Shown here piece after piece: positions 19,537-27,346 of a DNA stretch of 64,000 bases. Made by a program: the position numbers and the translations under genes. Below the pieces are notes generated by a model that saw nothing but the letters and a program-made list of their open reading frames with translations, had not been told where the DNA came from and did no database searches. The stretch is from JASLEW01 sp035544875. Lineage in GTDB: Bacteria > Acidobacteriota > Thermoanaerobaculia > Multivoradales > UBA5704. Location: positions 1-64,000 of the forward strand of contig DASZZP010000113.1 in the NCBI GenBank assembly GCA_035544875.1. The letters are read 5' to 3'. The number at the start of each line of letters is the position of its first letter. Position 1 is the stretch's first letter.

Positions 19537-19724
19537 GGCCTGTCCTGCGCAGGCCGAAGTCCCCGGCTGCCGAGAGCGCCCGCCGCAGGCTCCTCACTCA
19601 CTGCGATCCAGCCCAAGCCGTCCTCCCTCGCCGCCTAGACGAAGCTGGTGCAGTGAGTGAGGAGCCTGCGACGGGCGCGTCCCGCACGTACTCCCGGGAT
19701 TCCACCCTCCCCCCAGGACAGGCC
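19537..19724. repeat. long imperfect palindrome (29-bp arms, one mismatch, plus outer 11-bp pair)
   Basis: 19576-19604 and 19650-19678 are reverse complements with one mismatch in 29, separated by 45 bp. Further out, GGCCTGTCCTG (19537-19547) pairs with CAGGACAGGCC (19714-19724). The whole can fold into a large cruciform or RNA stem. It could be a MITE-like element, a structured RNA, or a strong transcription barrier before the pspA-like gene. Confidence 0.8.
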
Positions 19725-19789
19725 AGGACGGAGGGGTGCCACACCGACGTGTTAGGCTTGCGCCCGCCGTCGTCCGGCGAGGAGGCCCC

Positions 19790-20575
19790 ATGTTCGAACG
19801 CATCGCCCGCGTCTTCAAGTCGTGGCTCGGCTACTTCATCTCGTTCGCCGAGGATCCGGAAGTGATGCTCCAGGAATCGATCGAGGAGATGCGCAACACC
19901 CTGCCGCGGCTCAACCAGATCCTGGTCACGACCCGCGCCACCTCGATCCGGCTGGAGCAGGAGAAAGAGGAGCTGGAGCGCAAGGAAAGGCAGCTCACCG
20001 CCTCGATCCAGGCGGCGCTCAAGGACGGCAGCCCCGAATCGCGCCGGCTGGCCGAAGACGACGCCGCCACCCTGCAGCAGGTGCGGCAGGACCTGGCCTC
20101 GACCAGCGAGCAGCTGATCGCCGCCACGCACGCGTTCGAGAATGCCCAGCTGTCGGTCGAGGACATCAAGAGCAAGCTGCGCGACAAGATGGAACAGGCG
20201 CGGCGGGCGATCCAGGAGTCGAAGAAGGCGGCCGTGCTCAAGGGCGCAGCGTCCGCGCTGGCCGAGCTCGACACCTACGGCACCGCCGCCACCACCGACA
20301 AGTACCTCGATCAAATCAAGCAGAAGGCGGCGGAGGCCAAGGCATCGGTCGAGGTCGCCACCGGCGGCCTCAACGTCGAGCGCATCAAGAACGAGCGCCG
20401 GGCCAGGCAGCTGCAGGCGCAGAGCATCCTCTCCGAGTTCGAGACCGAGATGGGTTTGCGCAAGCCCGACGCCACCAAGGAGGCGGCGCCGTTTCCCACC
20501 GGGGCCGGGTCGGCCGCGGCGACCGCCGAGGCGGCGGCCGCCCCCGCGGTCCCGGAAAGGACGCCGGAGCGCTAG
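19790..20575 (+). CDS. pspA: PspA/IM30 family protein
   Basis: 261 residues, almost all coiled coil. The N-terminus (MFERIARVFKSWLGYFIS) is an amphipathic helix, followed by the family-typical AEDPEVMLQESIEEM and long heptad-rich helices to ~220; the Ala/Pro-rich tail is extra. PspA/IM30 proteins assemble on stressed inner membranes and protect the proton-motive force. Start ATG 19790 has GAGGAGG nine to ten bases upstream. The next gene encodes an AAA+ ATPase 85 bp downstream, a pairing known from Psp-system variants in which AAA+ proteins replace PspF/PspBC partners. Confidence 0.88.
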   Translation: MFERIARVFKSWLGYFISFAEDPEVMLQESIEEMRNTLPRLNQILVTTRATSIRLEQEKEELERKERQLTASIQAALKDGSPESRRLAEDDAATLQQVRQDLASTSEQLIAATHAFENAQLSVEDIKSKLRDKMEQARRAIQESKKAAVLKGAASALAELDTYGTAATTDKYLDQIKQKAAEAKASVEVATGGLNVERIKNERRARQLQAQSILSEFETEMGLRKPDATKEAAPFPTGAGSAAATAEAAAAPAVPERTPER

Positions 20576-20660
20576 CGAGGCGCCCGGTCCGGCGCCGGTG
20601 CGGCAGGTCGCCGCCGGCCGCCGGCCGCCGCCGGAGCAGTGAATCGCCGCCGGCCGACCC

Positions 20661-22424
20661 ATGTCCACCCTCCAGACCGCGGCCCCTTCCCCCGCTTTCC
20701 TGGCGACGCTCCCTCCCTGGGCGGCGGAGCTGGTGCGCGCCGTCTGGGCCAAGCAGGCGAACACCTTCCTGCTCCACGGCGTGCCGGCCGACCTGGTGCC
20801 GGTGCGCGGCTCCGCCGGGCTGCGCTTCCTGGATCTGCAGGAGTTCCTGCAGCAGGAGCTCTTTGCCGGCTGGCCGTCGATCCTCACCTACAACCGCGCC
20901 GAGGGAATCGGCTTCGCCAACGCCGCGGCCCGCGGCCACTTCCAGGAGCGCGTCAAGAGCTACGACGCGGTCCACGGCACCGCCTGGTCGCAGGGGCTGC
21001 CGCGCGACGCGCTCAACGGCTTCGCGCTGCTCGACTCCTACTTCCGGCACTGTGCTGGGTGCACCCCGGCGCGGCCGGTGGCGGTGGTGCTGCCGTTCGC
21101 CGAGACCGTCGCGCCGGCGGCCGAGGCGGCCTACCGCACTCCCGAGGACCGCGCGGTGCTCGTCTACCTGCGCCGCTGGTCGCAAGACCCGGTGCTGCTG
21201 GCCAAGAACGTCGTCCTCGTGCTGATCACCGAGAGCCTGGCCGACGTCGACTCCCAGCTGCTGCGCGCGCCGGCCAGCCGCGAGATCGAGATCGAGCGCC
21301 CGGACACCGGGGAGCGGCTGAGCTTCCTCACCGCGGTGCGGCCGGCCGAGTGGTATGGCGCCCACTCCGAGGTGCCCGCCGCCCGCCTGGCCGAGGCGAC
21401 CGCCGGCATGACCCGGGTGCAGCTCGGACAGCTGCTCGACGGCGTCGACGCTTACGGCGAGACCCTCTCCCGTGAACGGGTGCGGCAGATCAAGAAGCAG
21501 GTCATCGAGAGCGAGGGGCTGGGGTTGCTCGAATACGTCGAGCCCAAGTACGACCTGTCGATGGTCGCCGGGATGCCGGCGGTCAAGGACCGGCTGCGGC
21601 GGGCGGCGCGGGCAATCGCCCGCGGCAACGCGGCCGCCGTGCCCATGGGCTACCTGGTGTGCGGCCCGGTCGGGAGCGCCAAAACTTTCCTCGTCGAGTG
21701 CTTCGCCAAGGAGATCGGCTTCCCGTGCGTCAAGCTCAAGAACTTCCGTTCGATGTGGGTGGGCTCGACCGAGGCCAACCTCGAGCGCATCCTGAAGATC
21801 CTCGCCTCGCTCACCCCGGTCGGAGTGGTGGTTGACGAGGCCGACGCCGCGCTCGGCAACCGCGAGCAGCAGGGCGATTCGGGGACCCAGAACCGGGTCT
21901 TCGCGCAGATCGCCGCCTTCATGGGCGACACCCGCCACCGCGGCCAGATCCTCTGGTTCCTGATCACCGCCCGCCCCGACCTGCTGCCGATCGACCTCAA
22001 GCGGCAGGGGCGGGCCGAAGAGCACATCCCGCTCTTTTACCCCGAGAGCGCCGCCGAATACGACGAGATCTATCGCGTGATGGTCAAGAAGCTGGGGATC
22101 ACGACCGCCGTCGCCGACCTCTCGGCCGTGGCTTCCGAGGGGCAGCTGCTCGGTCTCTCGGGCTCCGATCTCGAGGCCGTGCTGGTGCGCGCGGTGCTGG
22201 AAGCCGAAGCCGCCGGCGTAACAGAGGTCACCGCCGAGCACCTGGGCCGGGCGCTGGCCGACTTCATCCCCCCCGCCAACAGCCGCGAGCGCGAGCTGCA
22301 GGTGCTGTGCAGCGTCCTCGAATCGACCAGCCGCGAGCTGCTGCCCGAGGCCTACCGCACCCTCGACCGCGGCACCGTCCAGGCCCGCATCCACGAGATC
22401 AAGAGCGAGCTGCGGCTGCTGTGA
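20661..22424 (+). CDS. AAA+ ATPase with degenerate first module, PspA partner
   Basis: 587 residues. The second half is an active-looking AAA+ domain: Walker A GPVGSAKT (~residue 334), Walker B GVVVDEADAAL (~390), the second region of homology with N-R before FLITARPDLLP, and a C-terminal lid. The first ~220 residues look like an eroded AAA module: NTFLLHG lacks a P-loop, and VAVVLPFAETVAP sits where Walker B would be but has no DE pair. This two-module, CDC48-like layout next to pspA agrees with AAA+ chaperones reported with PspA in Psp-network surveys. A role in remodelling PspA assemblies is inferred. Confidence 0.82.
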   Translation: MSTLQTAAPSPAFLATLPPWAAELVRAVWAKQANTFLLHGVPADLVPVRGSAGLRFLDLQEFLQQELFAGWPSILTYNRAEGIGFANAAARGHFQERVKSYDAVHGTAWSQGLPRDALNGFALLDSYFRHCAGCTPARPVAVVLPFAETVAPAAEAAYRTPEDRAVLVYLRRWSQDPVLLAKNVVLVLITESLADVDSQLLRAPASREIEIERPDTGERLSFLTAVRPAEWYGAHSEVPAARLAEATAGMTRVQLGQLLDGVDAYGETLSRERVRQIKKQVIESEGLGLLEYVEPKYDLSMVAGMPAVKDRLRRAARAIARGNAAAVPMGYLVCGPVGSAKTFLVECFAKEIGFPCVKLKNFRSMWVGSTEANLERILKILASLTPVGVVVDEADAALGNREQQGDSGTQNRVFAQIAAFMGDTRHRGQILWFLITARPDLLPIDLKRQGRAEEHIPLFYPESAAEYDEIYRVMVKKLGITTAVADLSAVASEGQLLGLSGSDLEAVLVRAVLEAEAAGVTEVTAEHLGRALADFIPPANSRERELQVLCSVLESTSRELLPEAYRTLDRGTVQARIHEIKSELRLL

Positions 22425-22454
22425 GAAGCGAGCAAGGCGCTCTCCGGCGGCGGC

Positions 22455-24803
22455 TCAGCCTGCCGGTGCGCGCTTGATCACCACCACCGTCGTGTCGTCC
22501 GGCGGCGCCGTGGGACCGAGGTGGCGCCGCCAGTCGGCGAGCATTGCGTCGAGGATGGCGGCGGCCGGCCGCGAGCGCGCGGCATAGAGCACCTCGCGCG
22601 GCCGCTCGTAGCCGTACTGGACCTCGTTCCAGTTGGCAGCCTCGAACAGGCCGTCGGAGCAGAACACCAGGATCGCCCCCGGCGGCAGGTGGAGGGGCTC
22701 GTCGGCGTACTCGCGCGCCGGACCCTGCCCGAGCGGCAGGCCGGGGAGGTTCACCTCGCCGACGTCGTCGTCGGCGACCATCATGATGAACGGGAACGGG
22801 TGGCCCGCGTTGGCGAGCAGCGCCTCGCCGGTTGCCGGGTCGAGGCGCAGCAGCGCCAGCGAGGTGAAGTTGCGGCGCGCGCCGCCGCGGCGGATCACCC
22901 GGTCGACCTGAATCAACACCTCCGAAGGCTTCTGCCCCGGCGCGATCAAGCTGCTGAGGGCGGCCGTGGTCATCGCCTGCACGATGGCGCAGGAATAGCC
23001 GTGGCCGGCGACGTCGCCGGCCGCCACCCAGAGCTTGCCCTCCTCGTCGAGCAGGAAGTCATAGAGATCGCCTCCCGCCTCGGTGGCGAGCAGCGAGCGC
23101 GCCGCAATGTCCCAGCCGGGCAGCCGCGGCAGCTGCTGCGGCAGGAGGCCGAGCTGCATGCGGGCGAGGAGGTCCATCTCATATTTGAGCCGCCGCTCCT
23201 CCTCGAGGCGGCGGATGAATGCCGGCGGCTTGACGCCCTCGATCTCGGCCTGTTGCGGACGGCGAAGGCCGACCGTGCCGAGGACGGCCACCAGCGCAGT
23301 TGTGCCGGCGGTGAGGCCGAAGGTCACCGGCAGCCAGGAGAGATGGAGGGCGGCGAATACGGCCAGCGGCAACAGGTAGAAGACCGCCGCGGCGGTGAGC
23401 AGGGCGGTCAGGCCGGAGCGCCGACCCGCCGCCACCAGGAGGCCGAGCAGGATCGCATTGGCGGCCAGCGAAAGCGGCAGCGGCTGGAGCTTCACGGCCG
23501 GGTAGAGCGCGAGTGCGGCCACCACGGCCGCGCTGCCGGCCCAGCGCGCCGGCACCAGGCGGCGGGCAAAGCCGAGCAGCAAGGTGACGATGGCGGCGAG
23601 GGCGATCCCCCGGCTGAAAGGGCTGTCCCAGCTGTCGAAGGCGGGGAGCTCGACGCTCGGGGCCTCGGGCCAGAAGCGCGGCAGCGCCGCGGCGGCAGCC
23701 TTGCAGGCGAGCCCTATCCCGGCGGCGGCGGCGCCCGCTCCCAGGCCGAACAGCAGCGCCCGGCCGGCGCGCGGACCGAGCCTCCCCACCCGCAGGGCGT
23801 CGAGGCTGGTCGAGAATCCGGGCTCGGTCGAGCGCAGGAAAGACTCGGCGACAGACCAGATGAGCAGCACCCACAGTGCCTTCACGGCGGCAGCGGAGAT
23901 TCCTCTGAAAGCTCCCCCGGCCGTCGGGTCCCCGCTCAAGAAGGTCGGCGCCGAGGCGAGAAAGACGGCCGCGCCGAGCACCGCCGCGTTGGCGAGGTCG
24001 ATGCGGCGCTTGGCGAGCAGCACGATGAAGAGCACCGCAACGGTGAAGAAGAGAGCGAAGTCCGGCAGCCGGTGCAGCAGGAACGTGCCGAAGCTGAAGC
24101 GCTCGGCCTCCGCCAGTCCGAGCGTCGGGTCGCCGGCCCGCCGCTGCACGATGACGGCGCCGCCGAACGGCGTGTAGACATAGAGGATCTCGCGGTGACG
24201 CCCGCGGACCGCGTAGGCCGCCACCGGGTTGCTGTTGACCTCGGTGCGCCGGCCCTCGCCCAGGCTCTCTCCCGGCGCCAGCAGCAGGCGCGACAGGGCC
24301 GTCACCTCGGCCGGGCTGGCCAGCGCGACTTTGTTGATCGGGAAGCGGTTCTCGATCCACTGCAGGCCGCGCGGCTGTCCGGCGGCGGAGAAGCTGATCT
24401 GCAGCTCGCCGGGCGTCGGGTTGCCGCTCATCGTGCCGCGCTGGGCGACGGTCACTCGCACCTGGCGCCCGAGGCGCGCCAGCTCGGGGTCGGGCGCGCG
24501 GCCGTTGGCCTCGCCCGCCAGCCGCGTCTCCTCGCCGCTGGTCTCGAGGAAGACGGCCGGCGGCTGCAGCGCGAGCTCGATCCCGGCCCGCTTGGCGAGC
24601 GCCTGGAAGCGCCGCACTAAGAGCTCGCGATCGGGGAGGCGGCCGAGCTGCCACTCGGGCAGCCAGAGCAGGGCGAGGGCGAGACCGGCGGCGAGCAGGG
24701 CGCCGCCCAGGGTGAGCGTGGTGCGCAATACCCGTGTCTCCGCGGAGCCTGCGGCGGGCAGTTCGCCCGCAGGCCGTTGTGCGGCCGTGCGCTGGTCGGC
24801 CAT
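22455..24803 (-). CDS. membrane-bound SpoIIE/RsbU-type PP2C phosphatase
   Basis: 782 residues: an N-terminal helix, a ~200-residue extracytoplasmic sensor region, a membrane block with about ten hydrophobic helices (~245-520), a short coiled coil (RRLEEERRLKYEMDLLARMQ), then a SpoIIE-type PP2C domain (~560-780). Metal-binding signatures are GGDLYDF, GDVAGHG, FCSDGLFEA and PPDDTTVVVIKR. Such phosphatases usually act on anti-sigma-factor antagonists in partner-switching stress pathways. No STAS or anti-sigma gene lies nearby. It is convergent with the AAA+ gene, only 30 bp apart. Confidence 0.87.
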   Translation of the reverse strand: MADQRTAAQRPAGELPAAGSAETRVLRTTLTLGGALLAAGLALALLWLPEWQLGRLPDRELLVRRFQALAKRAGIELALQPPAVFLETSGEETRLAGEANGRAPDPELARLGRQVRVTVAQRGTMSGNPTPGELQISFSAAGQPRGLQWIENRFPINKVALASPAEVTALSRLLLAPGESLGEGRRTEVNSNPVAAYAVRGRHREILYVYTPFGGAVIVQRRAGDPTLGLAEAERFSFGTFLLHRLPDFALFFTVAVLFIVLLAKRRIDLANAAVLGAAVFLASAPTFLSGDPTAGGAFRGISAAAVKALWVLLIWSVAESFLRSTEPGFSTSLDALRVGRLGPRAGRALLFGLGAGAAAAGIGLACKAAAAALPRFWPEAPSVELPAFDSWDSPFSRGIALAAIVTLLLGFARRLVPARWAGSAAVVAALALYPAVKLQPLPLSLAANAILLGLLVAAGRRSGLTALLTAAAVFYLLPLAVFAALHLSWLPVTFGLTAGTTALVAVLGTVGLRRPQQAEIEGVKPPAFIRRLEEERRLKYEMDLLARMQLGLLPQQLPRLPGWDIAARSLLATEAGGDLYDFLLDEEGKLWVAAGDVAGHGYSCAIVQAMTTAALSSLIAPGQKPSEVLIQVDRVIRRGGARRNFTSLALLRLDPATGEALLANAGHPFPFIMMVADDDVGEVNLPGLPLGQGPAREYADEPLHLPPGAILVFCSDGLFEAANWNEVQYGYERPREVLYAARSRPAAAILDAMLADWRRHLGPTAPPDDTTVVVIKRAPAG

Positions 24804-24884
24804 GGCGCGCCAAGCCTACCCGATTCCGCCCCTGCGCCGGCGCGGCGCGCGAGCCGAGTCCGCGCCGCCGCCCGCGAGCCGCTC

Positions 24885-24892
24885 AGGCCGGT
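24885..24892. repeat. left target-site duplication AGGCCGGT
   Basis: AGGCCGGT directly outside the left inverted repeat; the same eight bases lie outside the right repeat at 26083-26090. Confidence 0.85.
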
Positions 24893-24932
24893 GGTAGTGG
24901 GTCATTTTGAATTCAGGGGGTGCCTGGGGCGC

Positions 24933-24981
24933 ACCTCCGAGCATATAATGGGAGCCCGGACTCTCCGGGCTAGTCGGAGGT
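24933..24981 (+). promoter_or_regulatory. nested leader hairpins with internal -10 box
   Basis: ACCTCCGA (24933-24940) pairs with TCGGAGGT (24974-24981), and inside it AGCCCGGA (24953-24960) pairs with TCCGGGCT (24964-24971). The right outer arm contains GGAGG, the ribosome site of the gene at 24989. A perfect TATAAT lies at 24944-24949 between the outer and inner left arms. Transcripts from this promoter would therefore lack the left outer arm, whereas transcripts entering from outside would fold over the ribosome site. Confidence 0.65.
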
Positions 24982-24988
24982 TCCTACC

Positions 24989-25240
24989 ATGGCCTTGGAA
25001 AAAGAGCTGGAGACCTTCAACAGGAAGCTGCTAGAGCTGAAGGCAGAACACGAGGGCAAGTTCGCGCTGGTCCACCAGGACGACGTTGTTGATGTTTTCA
25101 GCAGTTACGACGATGCGGTCAAGGCCGGATACGCCAAGTTTGGCCTAAACCCGTTCCTGGTGAAGCAGGTCCATGCCGTAGAACAGGCCCAATTCATTTC
25201 ACGCTTCGTGGATCCTTGCGCGGTAGGGCGGCAGGCCTGA
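24989..25240 (+). CDS. DUF5678-like small protein (cassette cargo 1)
   Basis: 83 residues: an N-terminal helix (LEKELETFNRKLLELKAEH), then the small beta-alpha module KFALVHQDDVVDVFSSYDDAVKAGYAKFG, then FLVKQVH, as in the DUF5678 family. Function unknown. The ribosome site GGAGG (24976-24980) lies in a hairpin arm. The gene lies five bases before the retropepsin-like gene; this pair of small genes recurs together in my recollection of Gram-negative genomes. GC is visibly lower than in neighbours, as expected for transferred DNA. Confidence 0.7.
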   Translation: MALEKELETFNRKLLELKAEHEGKFALVHQDDVVDVFSSYDDAVKAGYAKFGLNPFLVKQVHAVEQAQFISRFVDPCAVGRQA

Positions 25241-25244
25241 ACTT

Positions 25245-25685
25245 GTGCCACATTTTACGCTTCAGGCTGGACCAGGGGGACCAATCCTTCAGGCGCTTGT
25301 ATCGGCAAGTCAGCCCCGGATCCTAGCTCTGGCGGCAGCAGGTCAATTGGTTCCGCAGCCCGTCCTCATTCATGCGCTAGTTGATACCGGCGCGAGCTGT
25401 ACCTGCGTCGATCCCTCCGTCCTCGCGGCTCTGAATCTGACGCCAACTGGCAAGGCCAGGGTCAACACGCCATCGACAGGGGTAACACCTGTCGAGGTTG
25501 ATCAGTACGACATTGGGCTGATCATACCCTCGACCGGCGGTCCCCTCGTTCTCTCAACAATCCCAGCTGTTGCTTCCGAGCTTCTGATCTCTCAGGGTTT
25601 CCACGCGTTGATTGGCAGAGACATCCTGGCGCGATGCTTTTTCGCCTACAACGGTGCGGTCCAGGCCTTCACGTTGGCGTTCTAG
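25245..25685 (+). CDS. retropepsin-like aspartyl protease (cassette cargo 2)
   Basis: 146 residues with the single-domain retropepsin signature VLIHALVDTGASCTCVDPSVL (Asp at about residue 47) and the later hydrophobic-Gly flap partner HALIGRDILARCFFAYNG, which matches ILGRDIL in bacterial gag-type aspartyl proteases. Active forms are dimers, each subunit giving one Asp-Thr-Gly. There is no signal peptide. Start is GTG 25245, five bases after the DUF5678-like stop. Substrate unknown; it may process the adjacent cargo protein, which is a guess. Confidence 0.7.
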   Translation: MPHFTLQAGPGGPILQALVSASQPRILALAAAGQLVPQPVLIHALVDTGASCTCVDPSVLAALNLTPTGKARVNTPSTGVTPVEVDQYDIGLIIPSTGGPLVLSTIPAVASELLISQGFHALIGRDILARCFFAYNGAVQAFTLAF

Positions 25686-25687
25686 CC

Positions 25688-25819
25688 ATGGGGGGCAAGA
25701 AGCCAGACTTCACCCAGGTTGCCTTCCGGGTGGCACAGCAGGCCACCCGGCAGGCGCCTCCCGCCGAAGCCGAGACCGTGTTCTTGGTCAGTCCGAAGGC
25801 CACAGCCGGTCGAACCTGA
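25688..25819 (+). pseudogene. truncated small protein (cassette cargo 3)
   Basis: The first ~28 residues (GKKPDFTQVAFRVAQQAT) resemble the start of small hypothetical proteins that normally continue into a Gly-Gly-rich, KAA-R-W ending. Here the frame runs into transposase-derived DNA after about 25780 and stops at 25819, leaving 43 codons. It starts two bases after the protease stop, so the three genes formed an operon before truncation. Confidence 0.45.
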
Positions 25820-26073
25820 CCATCCGCATGGGCCTTCGCCGCTTCACCCGCCTGACCAACGCCTTCTCGAAGAAGCTGGAGAACCACTGGGCGGCCCTGG
25901 CGATCTACTTCATGCACTACAACTTCGCCCGCATCCACAGCACGATCCGGTGCTCGCCGGCCATGGCCGCAGGCGTCACCCCTCACCTGTGGTCGATCCG
26001 GGAGATCGTCGAGCTGCTTCCGCCGCCGACCGGCAAGCCGAGGGGGCCGTACAAGAAGCGAATTTCAAAATGA
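25795..26073 (+). pseudogene. C-terminal fragment of IS1-family transposase
   Basis: About 90 codons, from SNLTIRMGLRRFTRLTNAF through HYNFARIHSTIRCSPAMAAG to EIVELLPPPTGKPRG, match the end of IS1-family transposases of the archaeal/proteobacterial type. The upstream three quarters, with the catalytic Asp residues, is missing. The break lies just before the NLT-RM motif, probably removing the Glu that precedes it. The fragment ends nine bases inside the right inverted repeat region. Confidence 0.75.
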
Positions 26074-26082
26074 CCCACTACC

Positions 26083-26090
26083 AGGCCGGT
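26083..26090. repeat. right target-site duplication AGGCCGGT
   Basis: Identical to 24885-24892, directly outside the right terminal inverted repeat. Confidence 0.85.
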
Positions 26091-26139
26091 TTCCGCATCA
26101 AGCCGTTTCGGGCGATGATGGGCGCGAGGAAACGACCAG

Positions 26140-26853
26140 ATGACGTCGCTGCTGTTGCTGGGCTTGTTGCTGGGGATGCGCCATGCCCTGGAGGCCGATC
26201 ATCTGGCCGCGGTGGCTAGCCTCGCCACCCGCAGCAAGGGGGTGCGCGGCACCGTTCTCCAGGGCGTGGTCTGGGGGCTCGGGCACAGCATCACGCTGCT
26301 CGTGGTCGGCGGCGTCTGCCTGCTGCTGCGGGCCGCGATCTCGGCGCGCCTGGCGGCGGCGCTGGAGGGCGCGGTCGGCGTGATGCTGCTCTTGCTCGGC
26401 GCCGACGTCCTCCTGCGCATGCGCCGGCGCCGCGTCCATCTCCACGTCCACCGGCACCCAGATGGCACCGTCCACCTCCATGCCCATCGCCACGCGCCGG
26501 AAGAGGCGCATGACGCGGGCCGCCACCAGCACGTGCATCTCCGGGGGTTCCCCTTGCGCGCCCTGTGCGTCGGCATGGTGCACGGCATGGCCGGTTCGGC
26601 GGCGTTGCTGCTGGTCACCCTGACGACTCTCTCCTCGGCCTGGCTCGGAGTGCTCTACATCGCCGTTTTCGGCGCCGGCTCGATCGCCGGCATGGCGCTG
26701 CTGTCGGCGGCGATCGCGCTGCCGCTGCAGGGCGCGGCGCGCAGCCTCACCCGCTGGTACAACGGGCTGGAGGCGGTGATCGGCGGAGGCACCCTGCTGG
26801 TCGGTGTGTGGGTGCTCTACCAGACACCGTGGGTGCAAGGCCTGCTGGGGTGA
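26140..26853 (+). CDS. NicO/UreH-type nickel-cobalt transporter
   Basis: 237 residues, six membrane helices. The first helix carries the HxxxxDH metal signature RHALEADHLAAVAS typical of nickel/cobalt permeases and UreH-like proteins; a second motif is GMVHGMAGSAALLL. A hydrophilic loop (~residues 95-135) has over fifteen histidines, suggesting metal capture. No hydrogenase or urease genes are nearby. The element at 24.9-26.1 kb inserted just upstream, ending 50 bp before this start, so its original promoter may have been separated from it. Confidence 0.82.
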   Translation: MTSLLLLGLLLGMRHALEADHLAAVASLATRSKGVRGTVLQGVVWGLGHSITLLVVGGVCLLLRAAISARLAAALEGAVGVMLLLLGADVLLRMRRRRVHLHVHRHPDGTVHLHAHRHAPEEAHDAGRHQHVHLRGFPLRALCVGMVHGMAGSAALLLVTLTTLSSAWLGVLYIAVFGAGSIAGMALLSAAIALPLQGAARSLTRWYNGLEAVIGGGTLLVGVWVLYQTPWVQGLLG

Positions 26854-26914
26854 GAACCCCGCTCCCCGAGCCCTTGCGGCCGCCAGGGAGGCCGGGAGCT
26901 CGGGATCGAACGCG

Positions 26915-27190
26915 CTAGCCCTTGATGACCCTGTGGACGGTCTGCACGTCGGGCTGGCCGGGATCGACGCCGAGCCGTTCCAGGATGGGTTTCAGGATCT
27001 CGCCAAAGCGGTCGAAGTGTTCTTTCGACTCCCAGATGTCGAAGACCCGCAGCTTGTCGCCGTCACCGTAGCAGGCGTGGTAGAGCCGTCCGGCGGGCGC
27101 GCCGGCGCCGGCAGCCGCGAGCTGCCGGATGCACTCGTCGTACTGTTTGGCATTCATCGACGCGGGCGAGAAGGCAAAAGCAAGAGCCAT
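26915..27190 (-). CDS. ABM-like dimeric alpha/beta-barrel protein
   Basis: 91 residues with the pattern of small antibiotic-biosynthesis-monooxygenase-like barrels: YDECIRQLAAAGAG, GRLYHACYGDGDKLRVFDIWESKEHFDRF and ILKPILERLGVD. Related proteins sense or oxidise small aromatic compounds, but many have no known role. Single gene, transcribed leftward, divergent from the antitoxin gene across 190 bp that hold no other feature apart from the antitoxin promoter. Confidence 0.7.
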   Translation of the reverse strand: MALAFAFSPASMNAKQYDECIRQLAAAGAGAPAGRLYHACYGDGDKLRVFDIWESKEHFDRFGEILKPILERLGVDPGQPDVQTVHRVIKG

Positions 27191-27346
27191 GGCATTCCTC
27201 CTGGCCGCCCGTCCGCTGTTGGACGGGGGCTGTCAAGTGAGTGTCCTGCTCGCGGGGCCGAGCCTGCGGCGGATCGGACCGCCGCATCCAGATCGACCCT
27301 CGGAAGTTCTATTACGTGGGCTGGGGCTCGATGGATGAGCGGTGCG

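Larger units (their letters stand above)
18913..19789. other. 877-bp non-coding stretch with gene debris and a large inverted repeat
   Basis: No intact gene is visible. The left half contains a leftward GGDEF-gene remnant (~19018-19430), flanked on its 3' side by an AAGTGGTCCAGGACACTAAG motif at about 18980 that could be the scar of an insertion. The right half holds a 29-bp inverted repeat with an outer 11-bp pair, just before the pspA-like gene. Confidence 0.6.
24893..26082 (+). mobile_element. IS1-type mobile insertion cassette carrying cargo genes
   Basis: The 1,190-bp segment is bounded by 18-bp perfect terminal inverted repeats, GGTAGTGGGTCATTTTGA at 24893-24910 and its complement at 26065-26082. 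The similarity continues four more bases after a 1-nt gap. Both ends are abutted by the same 8-bp sequence AGGCCGGT, a target duplication of IS1-like size. Inside, only the C-terminal part of an IS1-type transposase remains (25795-26073); the rest is three small genes. It separates the phosphatase gene from the metal transporter gene. It looks like a passenger-bearing element mobilised in trans, or a decayed IS that gained cargo. Confidence 0.85.

Noticed and set aside
24892..26083. Reading the 19-bp TGGTAGTGGGTCATTTTGA pair with a 6-bp GGCCGG duplication
   Set aside because: Shifting the boundary one base inward gives 18-bp ends starting GG and a longer, 8-bp perfect duplication, which fits IS1-type elements better.
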